A stretch of DNA of 14,041 bases from Betaproteobacteria bacterium (GTDB lineage: Bacteria; Pseudomonadota; Gammaproteobacteria; Burkholderiales; Rhodocyclaceae), in contig JAGWUW010000028.1 of the NCBI GenBank assembly GCA_028868235.1, positions 1 through 14,041 on the forward strand, read 5' to 3'. Position 1 is the stretch's first letter. Every line of letters starts with the position of its first letter. The position numbers and the translations under genes were made by a program. This document shows positions 1-7,711 of this stretch, one piece after another. The notes under the pieces are model-generated. The model did not search any database. It was not told where the DNA came from and saw only the letters and a list, made by a program, of their open reading frames with translations.

Positions 1-87
1 GATGATCGCTGCTTAGGTAATCCCAACGCGTACACATCAATCAGCGAGGCCCGAAAAGCGCTGAAGAAATGTGCGGCGAAGAAATAG
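1..87 (+). CDS. C-terminal tail of a small unknown protein, paralogue of the gene at 408-752 (5' end outside window)
   Basis: Frame 1 is open from the first base and ends at a TAG at 85-87, giving the last 28 residues of a protein. They begin DDRCLGNPNAY and end RKALKKCAAKK. Aligned without gaps to the last 28 residues of the gene at 408-752, 19 of 28 are identical, including the CLGNPN block, ARKALK and the terminal KK. Many of the matched codons differ synonymously, so this is an old duplication and not a recent copy. I do not recognise the family and assign no function. The start lies upstream of the window. Confidence 0.6.
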   Translation, partial: DDRCLGNPNAYTSISEARKALKKCAAKK

Positions 88-210
88 GCCGCCGGTTTCA
101 CCGCGCTCGCCGTAGACCACTACGGCGACAACGACCTCTGTGTCCAGGACACCGCGCTGCTCGCTAGTACTAACATCGAAACCGGCAGCTACGAAAAACT
201 ATTTTCTTGA
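88..210 (+). pseudogene. Open remnant directly after the stop of the first gene
   Basis: The same reading frame stays open for 40 more codons past the TAG at 85-87, up to a TGA at 208-210. It contains no ATG or GTG start with a ribosome binding site. The encoded residues (…VDHYGDNDLCVQDTALLAS…ETGSYEKLFS) have an ordinary protein-like composition. It could be the tail of a once longer gene cut by a nonsense change, a fragment of another gene, or chance. No equivalent follows the second copy at 752. Confidence is low. Confidence 0.25.
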
Positions 211-407
211 GGCTCCACGCTGACCATCTAAAGGTAACCCGAGTAAAGACCCATAAATGAAATTTTTCGGATCGCTGCTATTTTTCAGAAATCGCAGCTT
301 TCGTTCCGGACTCGACACCACTTGAAGATTGCAAACCCAACAAAGTCAATTCGCTAGACAACCATTGCAACCAAGCGCGCAGAAGGCATTTATTTTGTCA
401 CCTCTTC
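211..407 (+). other. Spacer between the paralogues with a possible broken 5' gene end
   Basis: No intact gene is visible here. The segment holds the 23-codon frame-2 reading frame from ATG 257 to the TGA at 326-328 (MKFFGSLLFF…), and the uninterrupted frame-3 extension (261-407) of the downstream gene. A single-base frameshift before about position 290 would join the two. I see no clear promoter or terminator. Confidence 0.3.
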
Positions 408-752
408 ATGTTTTCCCATGATTTGGTGTTAAAAGCGGTAGCTCCGCTTGATATCAAGCGAGATAGCCAGGTGCTGCTTGGAAAACCTTTGTGTCGTTCC
501 AATATGCCGATGTCGATCGCCAAGGAGATTCCGGATAGCATGTTAATTGTGCTCGGATATAGCGATAGCGCAGTCCAAGCTAATCCACGCAACGATCCGC
601 CTGAATTTGTCACCACAGTTTTACTGCATTTCAATGCTGAAGGAGAAAAACTTAGAATTGAACAGGACGATAGTTGCCTGGGTAATCCAAACAAATACGC
701 GACCATTGCTGTAGCGAGAAAAGCGCTAAAGCAATACGCCGTAAAGAAATAG
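408..752 (+). CDS. Small unknown protein, second member of a tandem paralogous pair
   Basis: The 114-codon reading frame ends in TAG. Its C-terminus (DDSCLGNPNKYATIAV…KK) matches the partial gene at 1-87, which is the main support that it is real, because conserved residues sit on diverged codons. The family is unknown to me. A middle segment (IVLGYSDSAVQANP, then VTTVLLHFNAEGEKLRIEQDD) reads like a small alpha/beta domain.

The start is uncertain. The ATG at 408 has no visible ribosome binding site. The same frame is open back to 261 without an ATG. In frame 2 an ATG at 257 begins MKFFGSLLFF, which resembles the start of an export signal but stops at 328. A frameshift in the 5' part is therefore possible and the gene may be broken. 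The segment is AT-richer than the rest of the window. Confidence 0.5.
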   Translation: MFSHDLVLKAVAPLDIKRDSQVLLGKPLCRSNMPMSIAKEIPDSMLIVLGYSDSAVQANPRNDPPEFVTTVLLHFNAEGEKLRIEQDDSCLGNPNKYATIAVARKALKQYAVKK

Positions 753-831
753 ACAAGCGCTGCTGCTTGGCGGCCTACGGCCAAGGCTGACAAAGCTGTA
801 CCTCGCTCCGCATGAGAGCAATAGCAACTAC

Positions 832-1785
832 CTAATCCGCAAAATTGCTCGCCGCCTCGGCGACCCAGGCGAGCGCCTTGATGCAAGCCTTGGCAATGGG
901 CGGTGACAGGCCGGCGTGGCCAGCATGGGCGACGGGGAACCAGGTCGCTTCAGGCCAGGCGCGATGCAGCATTTCTGCGGCTTGGGGCGGGCATACGGGG
1001 TCGGATAGTCCCTGCACGATGGCGGCAGGGACATGGCGCAAACGTTCGACCCCGGCTAGCAATTGACCGGGCATCAGGAAGCAATCGCGAGTCAGGTAGT
1101 GCATCTGTATACGGACCTTGGCCAGTTCCCTCTCGTCCGGCATCCGGTCCAGCGGCGGCTCGTCGAGCAGGGCCCGCTCGTAATCCAGCCAAGCCCGGCA
1201 AGCGCGAACCGCCTGTTGTCGCTGCCCTCCCAGTATGCACTCGGCGCACGCTGCCAGCAGATCGGCCGAAGGCGGCTCCTGCAGGGCAGCAGCAAACGCT
1301 GTCCACGCTTGGTGCGCCATGGGGTTCTCGCCGCCAACATAGGCAGCGATTTCCTGATGCGATCCAAGAAAGATACCGCGCAGCACCAGGCCGAGCACCC
1401 GTTCCGGATAAATCTCGGCATAGGCCAACGCCAGCAGGCTGCCCCACGAACCGCCAAAGACGATCCAGGCCGGAATGCCGAGTGCCTCACGCACAATTTC
1501 CAGGTCACCTACCAAGTCAGCCGTCGTATTGTCGCCCAGTTCGCCAAGGGGAAGGCTTCGCCCGGCTCCGCGCTGATCCACGAGAATGGCACGAAAGCGC
1601 TGCGGATCGAACAGCCGGCGCTGCGCCGGGGTACAGCCGCTACCCGGCCCTCCGTGCAAAAAGAGGACCGGCAAGCCGTCGGCTGGACCAAGTTCTTCGA
1701 CATACAGGTAATGCCCATCGCCCACCGCGATACGTCTGGCGCAGCGCGGCTGAACCTCCGGAAACAACGGATCGCCGGTCACCAT
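832..1785 (-). CDS. pip: Proline iminopeptidase-like alpha/beta hydrolase
   Basis: The 317-residue protein has the usual length and all landmarks of the proline iminopeptidase family (peptidase S33), which removes N-terminal proline from peptides. HGGPG at residues 44-48 is the oxyanion-hole motif, DQRGAGRS is at 70-77, and GGSWGS at 111-116 is the nucleophile elbow with Ser113. Asp262 (SDPVCPP) and His290 (AGHAG) complete a plausible triad. No signal peptide is seen, so it is probably cytoplasmic.

It is the last gene of the minus-strand operon. Its ATG lies 8 bp after the response regulator stop, preceded only by a G-rich stretch right against the start, so translational coupling is likely. 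Related hydrolases of this fold act on other substrates, so the peptidase activity is family-based. Its role beside an alcohol oxidation system is unexplained. Confidence 0.85.
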   Translation of the reverse strand: MVTGDPLFPEVQPRCARRIAVGDGHYLYVEELGPADGLPVLFLHGGPGSGCTPAQRRLFDPQRFRAILVDQRGAGRSLPLGELGDNTTADLVGDLEIVREALGIPAWIVFGGSWGSLLALAYAEIYPERVLGLVLRGIFLGSHQEIAAYVGGENPMAHQAWTAFAAALQEPPSADLLAACAECILGGQRQQAVRACRAWLDYERALLDEPPLDRMPDERELAKVRIQMHYLTRDCFLMPGQLLAGVERLRHVPAAIVQGLSDPVCPPQAAEMLHRAWPEATWFPVAHAGHAGLSPPIAKACIKALAWVAEAASNFAD

Positions 1786-1793
1786 CCCCCCGT

Positions 1794-2435
1794 TCAGGAC
1801 TCGATCAAGCCGTTGCGTACGGCGACCAGGGTTAATTCAGCGGCGTTCTGCACGTTGAGCTTCTGCTTGATGTGATAGAGGTGTGTACCGACCGTGCTCG
1901 GGCTGAGGCAGAAATCATCGGCTACATCGTTCACCGAACGCCCTTCCGCCAGCTTCAGGAAAACGGCGAGTTCCTTCTCGGTCAGGGATTCGATCGGATT
2001 GGCAGAGCCAGACAATTGCGCCAGCGCCACCGCTTGTGCCAGTTCCGGATCGAGATAGCGACGATCGCGCGCCACTTCACCCACCGCACGCAGGAACTCC
2101 TCCGGCAAGGCTCGCTTGCAAAGATAGCCTCGGGCACCGAGCTTGAGCGCACGAACCGGGACGATGTCATCATGGTGCGCCGAGAGCATCAGCACACGCG
2201 CCTTACTCTCCCAGAGCAGCAGGCGTTCCAGAGCAGCCAGTCCACCAATTCCGGGCATCGAGACATCCATCACCACGAGATCCGGGTTGCTCTCAGCGAA
2301 CAGGCGAACGGCACTCTCCCCGCTGTCCGTTTCGGCCACGACCGAGGCGCCGGCCCCTTCAAGCAATAGGCGAAAACCTAGCCTTACCATGGCGTGGTCG
2401 TCGGCCAGCAAGACGCGAATTCCGTTCAGGCTCAT
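1794..2435 (-). CDS. LuxR/NarL-family response regulator
   Basis: This is a 213-residue response regulator of standard length. The receiver domain (about 5-120) has the acidic pair Asp12-Asp13, the phosphoacceptor Asp57 in VVMDVSMPG, Ser85 and Lys107. The C-terminal LuxR helix-turn-helix (about 150-213) begins LTEKELAVFLKLAEGRS and includes the recognition-helix region LSPSTVGTHLYHIKQKL.

Its ATG overlaps the kinase stop by 4 bp (ATGA), so the two form a cognate pair. By family knowledge it acts at sigma-70 type promoters and lacks an AAA+ domain, so it cannot itself activate the sigma-54 promoters seen at 8524-8767. LuxR-type regulators such as AgmR/ErbR/PedR control quinoprotein alcohol dehydrogenases in pseudomonads. 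A similar role here is inference. Confidence 0.93.
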   Translation of the reverse strand: MSLNGIRVLLADDHAMVRLGFRLLLEGAGASVVAETDSGESAVRLFAESNPDLVVMDVSMPGIGGLAALERLLLWESKARVLMLSAHHDDIVPVRALKLGARGYLCKRALPEEFLRAVGEVARDRRYLDPELAQAVALAQLSGSANPIESLTEKELAVFLKLAEGRSVNDVADDFCLSPSTVGTHLYHIKQKLNVQNAAELTLVAVRNGLIES

Positions 2436-3817
2436 GCTTTTACCCTCCTCATTTCAGCCGGCAGGCTGGCGTTCAGTACGAAACCACCCTCTGCCGGGCA
2501 GGAAAACTCCAGTTGGCCACCGAGCAATGCAATTCGTTCACGCATGCCCTGCAGGCCGAGGCCGCAACCGGCCTGCCCCGAAGGTCTGCCACCGAGACCG
2601 CGACCATTGTCGGCGAGCCGAATCTGCACAACTGTTCCAGCTTGGAGCAGTAATAGATCAACCCGACTGGCATCGGCATGGCGAATGATGTTGGTCAGCC
2701 CTTCCTGAACGATACGGAGCACACACTGTGCCACCTCCGCATCAAAAGCCTCGTCCGCCATGGTGATCCGGCTAAACACATCAATCCCATGTTGTTGACG
2801 CCAGTTGTCGATCAGGCTTTCAAGCTGGCTTGCCAGTCGCCCCTCATCCTTGCGTCGCAGGCGATGCAGGATGCGTCGTACGCCATCCTGCATCTCGCCG
2901 GTGACAGCGACGATGCTCTGGGCATGACCATGCAGCGCGGGCTGCTCCGTGGTGCGCTGGACGATGGCCCCGGCCAGTGCCCGCACTGCCGTAACGCCCT
3001 GTGCCAGCTCGTCATGCAGCTCACGAGCTATGCTTTCGCGCTCGGCGCGGCGCTCGTCCTCGACCCGGATGTGCATCTGCTCAGCTACCTCCCTGGCCGT
3101 CTCCAACCGGACGTTGTCGTCGACTGCCGCCTTCAAACGATCAGCCATGCTATTGAAAGCTCGGGAGACGCGTCCCATTTCCAGCGAGGAAAACACTGGC
3201 AAGCGCGTATCAAATCTGCCGGAACCAGTGCGATCGAGTGCCTGCATGATCTGATCGAGTGGCCGCAGGGCGCGCCCCAATGCACGGCGCGTGGCAACGA
3301 AGAGGAGACCAAGTAGGACCAGCGCCCAACCGGTCAAGCCAACCAACTCATCCCATGCATCAAGCACGGCACGCGACGCATCGGGATGCAGCGTCAATTC
3401 AAGACTACCTACGGCCAGGTGATGGGAAGGTAGATCGCAGGCCAACAGCCCAGCAAACCAAGCCGGGGCCGATCGCCCAACCTTGTAAGCGGAAGGTGGC
3501 GAAACATGGCGCAATTTGCCTTCGGCATCACGAATTTCCAGCACGTTGGCGCGCACGCGACCGATGGCGGCAGCCACGGACAGCGCCCGTGCCTCACGTT
3601 CAGCCACAGGCAATGCCGCCATGTCGCCGAGAACGACATTGAGCCACTGCTCAGAGACACGTGTTGCTGCCTCAACCTCTTCCTGCACCGACTGCCGGGT
3701 GGTATGCAGCCAGACGCTACCAAGCACTAGTAACAGGCAAGTGGCGAGCCCGGTCATAACAAAACCGGCCCGGGTGTGCAGACTGGCGTTGGGGAGAACG
3801 AAGCGGCGCATGATCAC
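2432..3817 (-). CDS. Membrane sensor histidine kinase, NarX/UhpB type (HisKA_3)
   Basis: This sensor kinase has 461 residues. In order it shows a first membrane helix (about 19-38), a periplasmic sensor region of roughly 115 residues, a second membrane helix (about 158-176), a HAMP linker (about 177-232), a coiled coil, and a HisKA_3 dimerisation domain with the phosphorylated His268 in ARELHDELAQG. The ATPase domain has N-box Asn376 (QEGLTNIIRHA), DNGRG at 403-407 and GCGLGLQGMRER at 417-428.

The periplasmic part has no recognisable ligand domain. The start used is a GTG at 3817 that overlaps the receptor stop (GTGA). An ATG at 3811, two codons in, has better spacing to the weak GGTGG signal at 3821-3825 and may be the real start. 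It is coupled to the response regulator by ATGA. The position after the TonB-dependent receptor suggests it senses periplasmic substrate, metal or receptor state (inference). Confidence 0.92.
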   Translation of the reverse strand: MIMRRFVLPNASLHTRAGFVMTGLATCLLLVLGSVWLHTTRQSVQEEVEAATRVSEQWLNVVLGDMAALPVAEREARALSVAAAIGRVRANVLEIRDAEGKLRHVSPPSAYKVGRSAPAWFAGLLACDLPSHHLAVGSLELTLHPDASRAVLDAWDELVGLTGWALVLLGLLFVATRRALGRALRPLDQIMQALDRTGSGRFDTRLPVFSSLEMGRVSRAFNSMADRLKAAVDDNVRLETAREVAEQMHIRVEDERRAERESIARELHDELAQGVTAVRALAGAIVQRTTEQPALHGHAQSIVAVTGEMQDGVRRILHRLRRKDEGRLASQLESLIDNWRQQHGIDVFSRITMADEAFDAEVAQCVLRIVQEGLTNIIRHADASRVDLLLLQAGTVVQIRLADNGRGLGGRPSGQAGCGLGLQGMRERIALLGGQLEFSCPAEGGFVLNASLPAEMRRVKA

Positions 3818-6072
3818 TTGCCACCGAAAACGTAGCGAACACCCAGCCAGGCTGCTCGCGGCGCCCCCGGCGTAATAAAGGTTTCGCTTCGCCAGTTCGC
3901 CGGATCAACCTGGAAGCTGCCGCCAATGAAGGGATTGACGCCAAGCAAGCCAGCCGTGGCGTAACTGCGGTCGAAAAGGTTGTTGATCTTGGCAAACATC
4001 TGCCAGCCGCCCCCCAGACGTGCCTCCGCGTTCATGTTAAATACCGCATAACCGCCTAGACGACCGCCGTCACCTTGGTTGTTCTCGTTGCCGCGCACAT
4101 ACTGCCCGGAGAAGGCCTGCATGTCGCCCCCCAGGCGGAGCCAGTCATTGGTCCGCCAAGAGAGGCCAAGCTTGGCGCTATGCTCAGGCAGGCCGGTTAT
4201 ACGATTGCCCTTGTTGACACGAATCTCATCACTGGCACAGGCGGGATCGCTGCCGGCGGTACTGTTGTTGGCCGCCAGCAAACAAGCCTCGGATTGGTAG
4301 GTTGCCTGCAGCCAGTTGTAGGCTGCAAACCACTCTACCCGGCCCAGATCGCCATTGGCGCCCAATTCGACCCCTTGGCGGCGGGTCTTGCCGTAGTTGG
4401 TGAAATAGCCGTGGCTGGTCGACGTACCGACGAACAGGATGTCATCGGTATTCAGGGTACGGAAGATGCCGGTGTTCCAATGTACATCCCCCAGCGAGCT
4501 AGCCGTTGCCTTGCCACGCAGGCCGGCTTCAACGGTACGCGAGATGACCTGCTTGAGATAGGGGTCGGACGCCATCGAGTTCGGTAACGAACAAGGGTTG
4601 GCAGGGTCGGCGCATCCGAGTTCGATCGGCGTCGGAATACGGTTACCCTGACTGATACCAGCATAGGCATTGAGCCCAGGCATGAGATCCCAGGCCAGAC
4701 CGAGCGCCGGGTTCAGCTTGCGATAGCTGTGATCGCCATCAAGGTTGGGTGGATTGGGATTGAGTTCGTCGTGCGTCGTCACTTGACTCATGTTGTAACG
4801 AGCGGAAGCTGTCAGATGCAAGGATGACGTAACCGACCACGTATCGGTAGCAAACAGACTTGCCGTGCGGGTCGTTCCCCATAGCTGATTCGCTGTTTGG
4901 ACTTCGAAGAGATTGTCGACGCCACGCACATCGGTCAGCGAGCCTAGTTGCTGTGTTTGCAGGAAACGCATCCGGGCCTGATCCCACGACGTGCCGACCG
5001 CAAGCTGATGGCGGTCAGTCGTCAAATTCCACTGCACCGTAGCACCAGTACCCAGTTGGTGGCTCTGCGTGCGGTTGTTAGCACCGCTCGGGGTGCTCGG
5101 ATCAATCGCCCAATTGTCCTGATACTGGTCGTTCAAGTCACCGTTCAGGGTGCGGGTTTTGCTCTGGCGAACATAGACATTGCCGGACAGGCTTTGCGAA
5201 TCTGAAAGCCACAATTTGCCGTTCAGCGCGACCTGGGTCAGATCGTTATGCGTCTCGTCAGGATAGGTAAAGACTCCCTGCCGCCGCTCGCTATAAAGCG
5301 ATAAGGGTACCGGCCCATTGCCAATTAGCTTACTGCTCACCCGCAGCAGGCTCAGATCAGCCTCCCCGGCACTATTGCGGAACGACAGTTTGCCGAAGAA
5401 TTGCTTAACGTCCGATGGTGAGTAATCGCGCCAGCCATCTTCGCGGAACCAGTCACTCGCAGCATACCAGCCCAACGTACCGTTGTTTCCGCCATACTCC
5501 AGTTCGGTATTGCTACGCCCGAAACTTCCGCCGGATAACTCCATTTTGCCGCCCTGGTATGTGAATCCGCTCTTGGTGCGCATCGAAACAGCACCGCCCA
5601 GCGTATTGAGACCAAACACGGGATTGGAACCGGGTAACACATCGATGCCGGCGATGGCGGAGTTGGGGATCAAATCCCAATTGACGGTATCACCGAAGGG
5701 CTCGTTGACACGCACGCCGTCCAGATAGACCGACAAACCTTGCGGTGTACCGAGCATAGGCGAAGCAGTAAAGCCACGATAGTTAAGGTTAGGCTGGTAA
5801 GGATTGCCCTGCAGGTCATTGACCGTGACGGCTGGCACCTGACGGAGCAATTGCTCGGCGATATTCAGGCTTTCGATTTCCTCGAGGCGCTTGTCATCCA
5901 ACGACACGACGTTGGCCGGCAGATGATCACGCGGTACACCAACACCAGCCAACGGGGTGGTGCCGACCACCTCGACGGTGGTAGTGGTGACCGTCTGCTG
6001 GGCCCAGGCAGGCGCAAAAGCGGCGGCTATGGTAACAGCGATCAAGGTGCGTTGAGGGGCTTGTCTCGTCAT
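3814..6072 (-). CDS. TonB-dependent outer-membrane receptor
   Basis: The receptor has 752 residues with a signal peptide ending AWA (about residue 24). The plug domain (about 45-165) has typical features: a VVSLDDKRLEE start, NLNYRGF, GLSVYLDGVRVNEPFGD, and the IDVLPGSNPVFG and GGAVSM motifs. A beta-barrel follows to the C-terminus (VRYVFGGK). Two close cysteine pairs in the barrel (CADPANPC, and CLLAANNS…DPAC) probably form loop disulfides.

It overlaps the upstream tonB gene by ATGA. TonB-dependent receptors import large or scarce solutes such as ferric chelates, cobalamin, PQQ (E. coli PqqU) or lanthanide chelates (LutH/LanA-type). Next to a lanthanide-type quinoprotein dehydrogenase, PQQ or a lanthanide complex are the leading guesses, but sequence alone does not settle the cargo. 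Confidence 0.93.
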   Translation of the reverse strand: MTRQAPQRTLIAVTIAAAFAPAWAQQTVTTTTVEVVGTTPLAGVGVPRDHLPANVVSLDDKRLEEIESLNIAEQLLRQVPAVTVNDLQGNPYQPNLNYRGFTASPMLGTPQGLSVYLDGVRVNEPFGDTVNWDLIPNSAIAGIDVLPGSNPVFGLNTLGGAVSMRTKSGFTYQGGKMELSGGSFGRSNTELEYGGNNGTLGWYAASDWFREDGWRDYSPSDVKQFFGKLSFRNSAGEADLSLLRVSSKLIGNGPVPLSLYSERRQGVFTYPDETHNDLTQVALNGKLWLSDSQSLSGNVYVRQSKTRTLNGDLNDQYQDNWAIDPSTPSGANNRTQSHQLGTGATVQWNLTTDRHQLAVGTSWDQARMRFLQTQQLGSLTDVRGVDNLFEVQTANQLWGTTRTASLFATDTWSVTSSLHLTASARYNMSQVTTHDELNPNPPNLDGDHSYRKLNPALGLAWDLMPGLNAYAGISQGNRIPTPIELGCADPANPCSLPNSMASDPYLKQVISRTVEAGLRGKATASSLGDVHWNTGIFRTLNTDDILFVGTSTSHGYFTNYGKTRRQGVELGANGDLGRVEWFAAYNWLQATYQSEACLLAANNSTAGSDPACASDEIRVNKGNRITGLPEHSAKLGLSWRTNDWLRLGGDMQAFSGQYVRGNENNQGDGGRLGGYAVFNMNAEARLGGGWQMFAKINNLFDRSYATAGLLGVNPFIGGSFQVDPANWRSETFITPGAPRAAWLGVRYVFGGK

Positions 6073-6776
6073 GTTGTTTTTCTAAGTTTGTAATTGATCG
6101 GCACGATGACCTGAATTTCGTTGCCCTCCAGCGCCTCGGGCAGGGGCGGCAGGTTGCCGTGGCCTTCGAGCAGAGCCAGCGCATCCTGATCAAGCACATC
6201 GAAACCGCTCGAACGGTCAAGGTGGACGCCCAGCAGATTGCCCTTGCGAGCAACCTTCAGACGCAAGCGAACCTCACCTTCCCAACCGCGCATGGCCGCC
6301 ACACGCGGATATTCGTGAGTACGGGCAAACAGTTCAGTCAGACGCTGGCGATAACCGGCAAGCACGTCGCTTTGTGTCGGCATCGCCGCGTCGAGCACCG
6401 GTGTACGGGGCACCTCGGCGGCCTGAGCCACCACCGCTGATGCGGCTACGGCAGCCGGGGTTACTTCAGTCGTTGCCGTAACGGCGGCAATGGGGGCCGG
6501 CACATTGGCCGGCCCGGCCGTCTTGGTCAAACGCGGAGCCGACCGGTGCTCCGCGCGTGCCATATCCGGCCGGGCCTTCTGGGGGATGGCTAGCGGCGCA
6601 GGTGCTGGCGCGGCAAGCGATCCGGAGGAGGGAGCGTCAACCAGCCTGATCGACGCCATAATCATCGGCGGCACGGCAGGCTTGCGCGGTTGCGACATAA
6701 TTGCAAATAGCGCGGCATGAAGGAGGATCGACAGGCCGAGAATGGCCTGTAAGCGGCGGCTCTCGCTCGTCGTCAC
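6069..6776 (-). CDS. tonB: Dedicated TonB energy-transducing protein
   Basis: This 235-residue protein has TonB architecture: a short cytoplasmic end, one membrane helix (about 10-28), a Pro/Ala-rich periplasmic linker (about 30-135), and a C-terminal TonB domain (about 140-235). That domain has the conserved YP (THEYPRVAAM), GEVRLRLKVARKG and SSGFDVLDQDAL features. TonB couples the inner-membrane proton motive force, through ExbB/ExbD, to outer-membrane receptors.

It starts with GTG, overlapping the hydrolase stop (GTGA), with GGAG 8 bases upstream. Its stop overlaps the receptor start, so receptor and TonB form a matched pair. No exbB or exbD is in the window, so the motor must be supplied from elsewhere in the genome. 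Confidence 0.9.
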   Translation of the reverse strand: MTTSESRRLQAILGLSILLHAALFAIMSQPRKPAVPPMIMASIRLVDAPSSGSLAAPAPAPLAIPQKARPDMARAEHRSAPRLTKTAGPANVPAPIAAVTATTEVTPAAVAASAVVAQAAEVPRTPVLDAAMPTQSDVLAGYRQRLTELFARTHEYPRVAAMRGWEGEVRLRLKVARKGNLLGVHLDRSSGFDVLDQDALALLEGHGNLPPLPEALEGNEIQVIVPINYKLRKTT

Positions 6777-7711
6777 CGGCCGGACTCCAACGCTTCCTGC
6801 TCGATCGCCGGGAACAGATGACCGACCGAGCGACGATATTCCGTTGCCGCCATCGGCAAACTGACATACTCCGGCGGCAGCGGACGGGCCAGCACATCGT
6901 TCATGTCCAGGCCAGCGCGAGCCGATTCACGCAAGGTAGCGGTCAGCCAGTTCAGCCAGGCGCGAGTTTGGCGAATCGGAGTCGCATCGCGCGTGACCAT
7001 GCCGTGACCGGGCACAAGCACCCTGACACCCTCATCGCGCACCAGCGTCTCCAGACGGTCAAGCGCAGTCAGCCAGTGCCCGACATCGGCATGCGGCGTG
7101 GTCGGCGCCCGGCCATTGAAAACCAGATCGCCAGCGAACATGACGCCGCTCGACTCGTCGATAACCACCAGATCGGCCCCAGTGTGGCCATTAAGCGCCA
7201 CTAGATGTAGCGTGCGCCCCGCCACCTCGAGTTTGCCGGCACTAAGGGTGCGACTGGGCGCCTGTACCTCGGTGCCCTTCATCCAATCGCCGCTCATCCG
7301 GAACAGGTTCTCGGCAAAGGCATTGCCCTCGCTGACGATCCCCTGTCGTGTCTCGGCCAGCGCTCCGATTGGCACATCGGCAAAAGCCTGGTTGCCAAGA
7401 AAATGATCGGGATGGTGATGAGTGTTGATGACCAACACGACCGGTTTATCGCTGACCTGCGCAATGGCTTGGCGCATCTGCTGACCATAGCGCAGCGATG
7501 GACCGCTATCGATGACGATGACGCCCTGCGGCGCAACGATGAAGGCCGTGTTGACGATGTTACCCCCATTGCCGATGGTAAAGTCCTCGGTCTTGCCAAT
7601 GAAAGCATAGACGTCCGGCGCCACTGCCTGCACCGCCAAGTGATAGTCAAAATCCTCAGCACCAACCCCACCAGCCAGTACCACAAGCAGAATGGAAAAT
7701 AGGCGCTTCAT
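6773..7711 (-). CDS. Quinoprotein relay system zinc metallohydrolase (periplasmic metallo-beta-lactamase fold)
   Basis: The protein has 312 residues with a signal peptide (cleavage near GVGA, residue 18). The metal site of the metallo-beta-lactamase fold is complete: HHHPDH at 98-103, His176 (NGHTGAD), Asp195 (FAGDLVF) and His236 (VPGHG). It resembles SoxH-like hydrolases that NCBI models name quinoprotein relay system zinc metallohydrolase 1 or 2. I cannot decide which subtype by eye.

The substrate is unknown. In such loci it accompanies a SoxYZ-like carrier and PQQ dehydrogenases, so it may release a group from the carrier cysteine (inference). It overlaps the SoxYZ gene (ATGA) upstream and tonB (GTGA) downstream, implying coupled translation. 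Confidence 0.88.
   Translation of the reverse strand: MKRLFSILLVVLAGGVGAEDFDYHLAVQAVAPDVYAFIGKTEDFTIGNGGNIVNTAFIVAPQGVIVIDSGPSLRYGQQMRQAIAQVSDKPVVLVINTHHHPDHFLGNQAFADVPIGALAETRQGIVSEGNAFAENLFRMSGDWMKGTEVQAPSRTLSAGKLEVAGRTLHLVALNGHTGADLVVIDESSGVMFAGDLVFNGRAPTTPHADVGHWLTALDRLETLVRDEGVRVLVPGHGMVTRDATPIRQTRAWLNWLTATLRESARAGLDMNDVLARPLPPEYVSLPMAATEYRRSVGHLFPAIEQEALESGR

Noticed and set aside
770..795. Imperfect CTTGG…CCAAG hairpin between the left gene and the peptidase gene as a bidirectional terminator
   Set aside because: The stem is interrupted and no T-run follows on either strand.
903..1875. Long plus-strand reading frames (903-1835 and 1063-1875) opposite the peptidase gene
   Set aside because: They are antisense shadows in high-GC sequence; the minus strand encodes a complete, motif-rich hydrolase.
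2678..3316. 212-codon plus-strand frame opposite the sensor kinase
   Set aside because: The opposite strand has a full HisKA_3 kinase with conserved residues; the plus product has no recognisable features or ribosome binding site.
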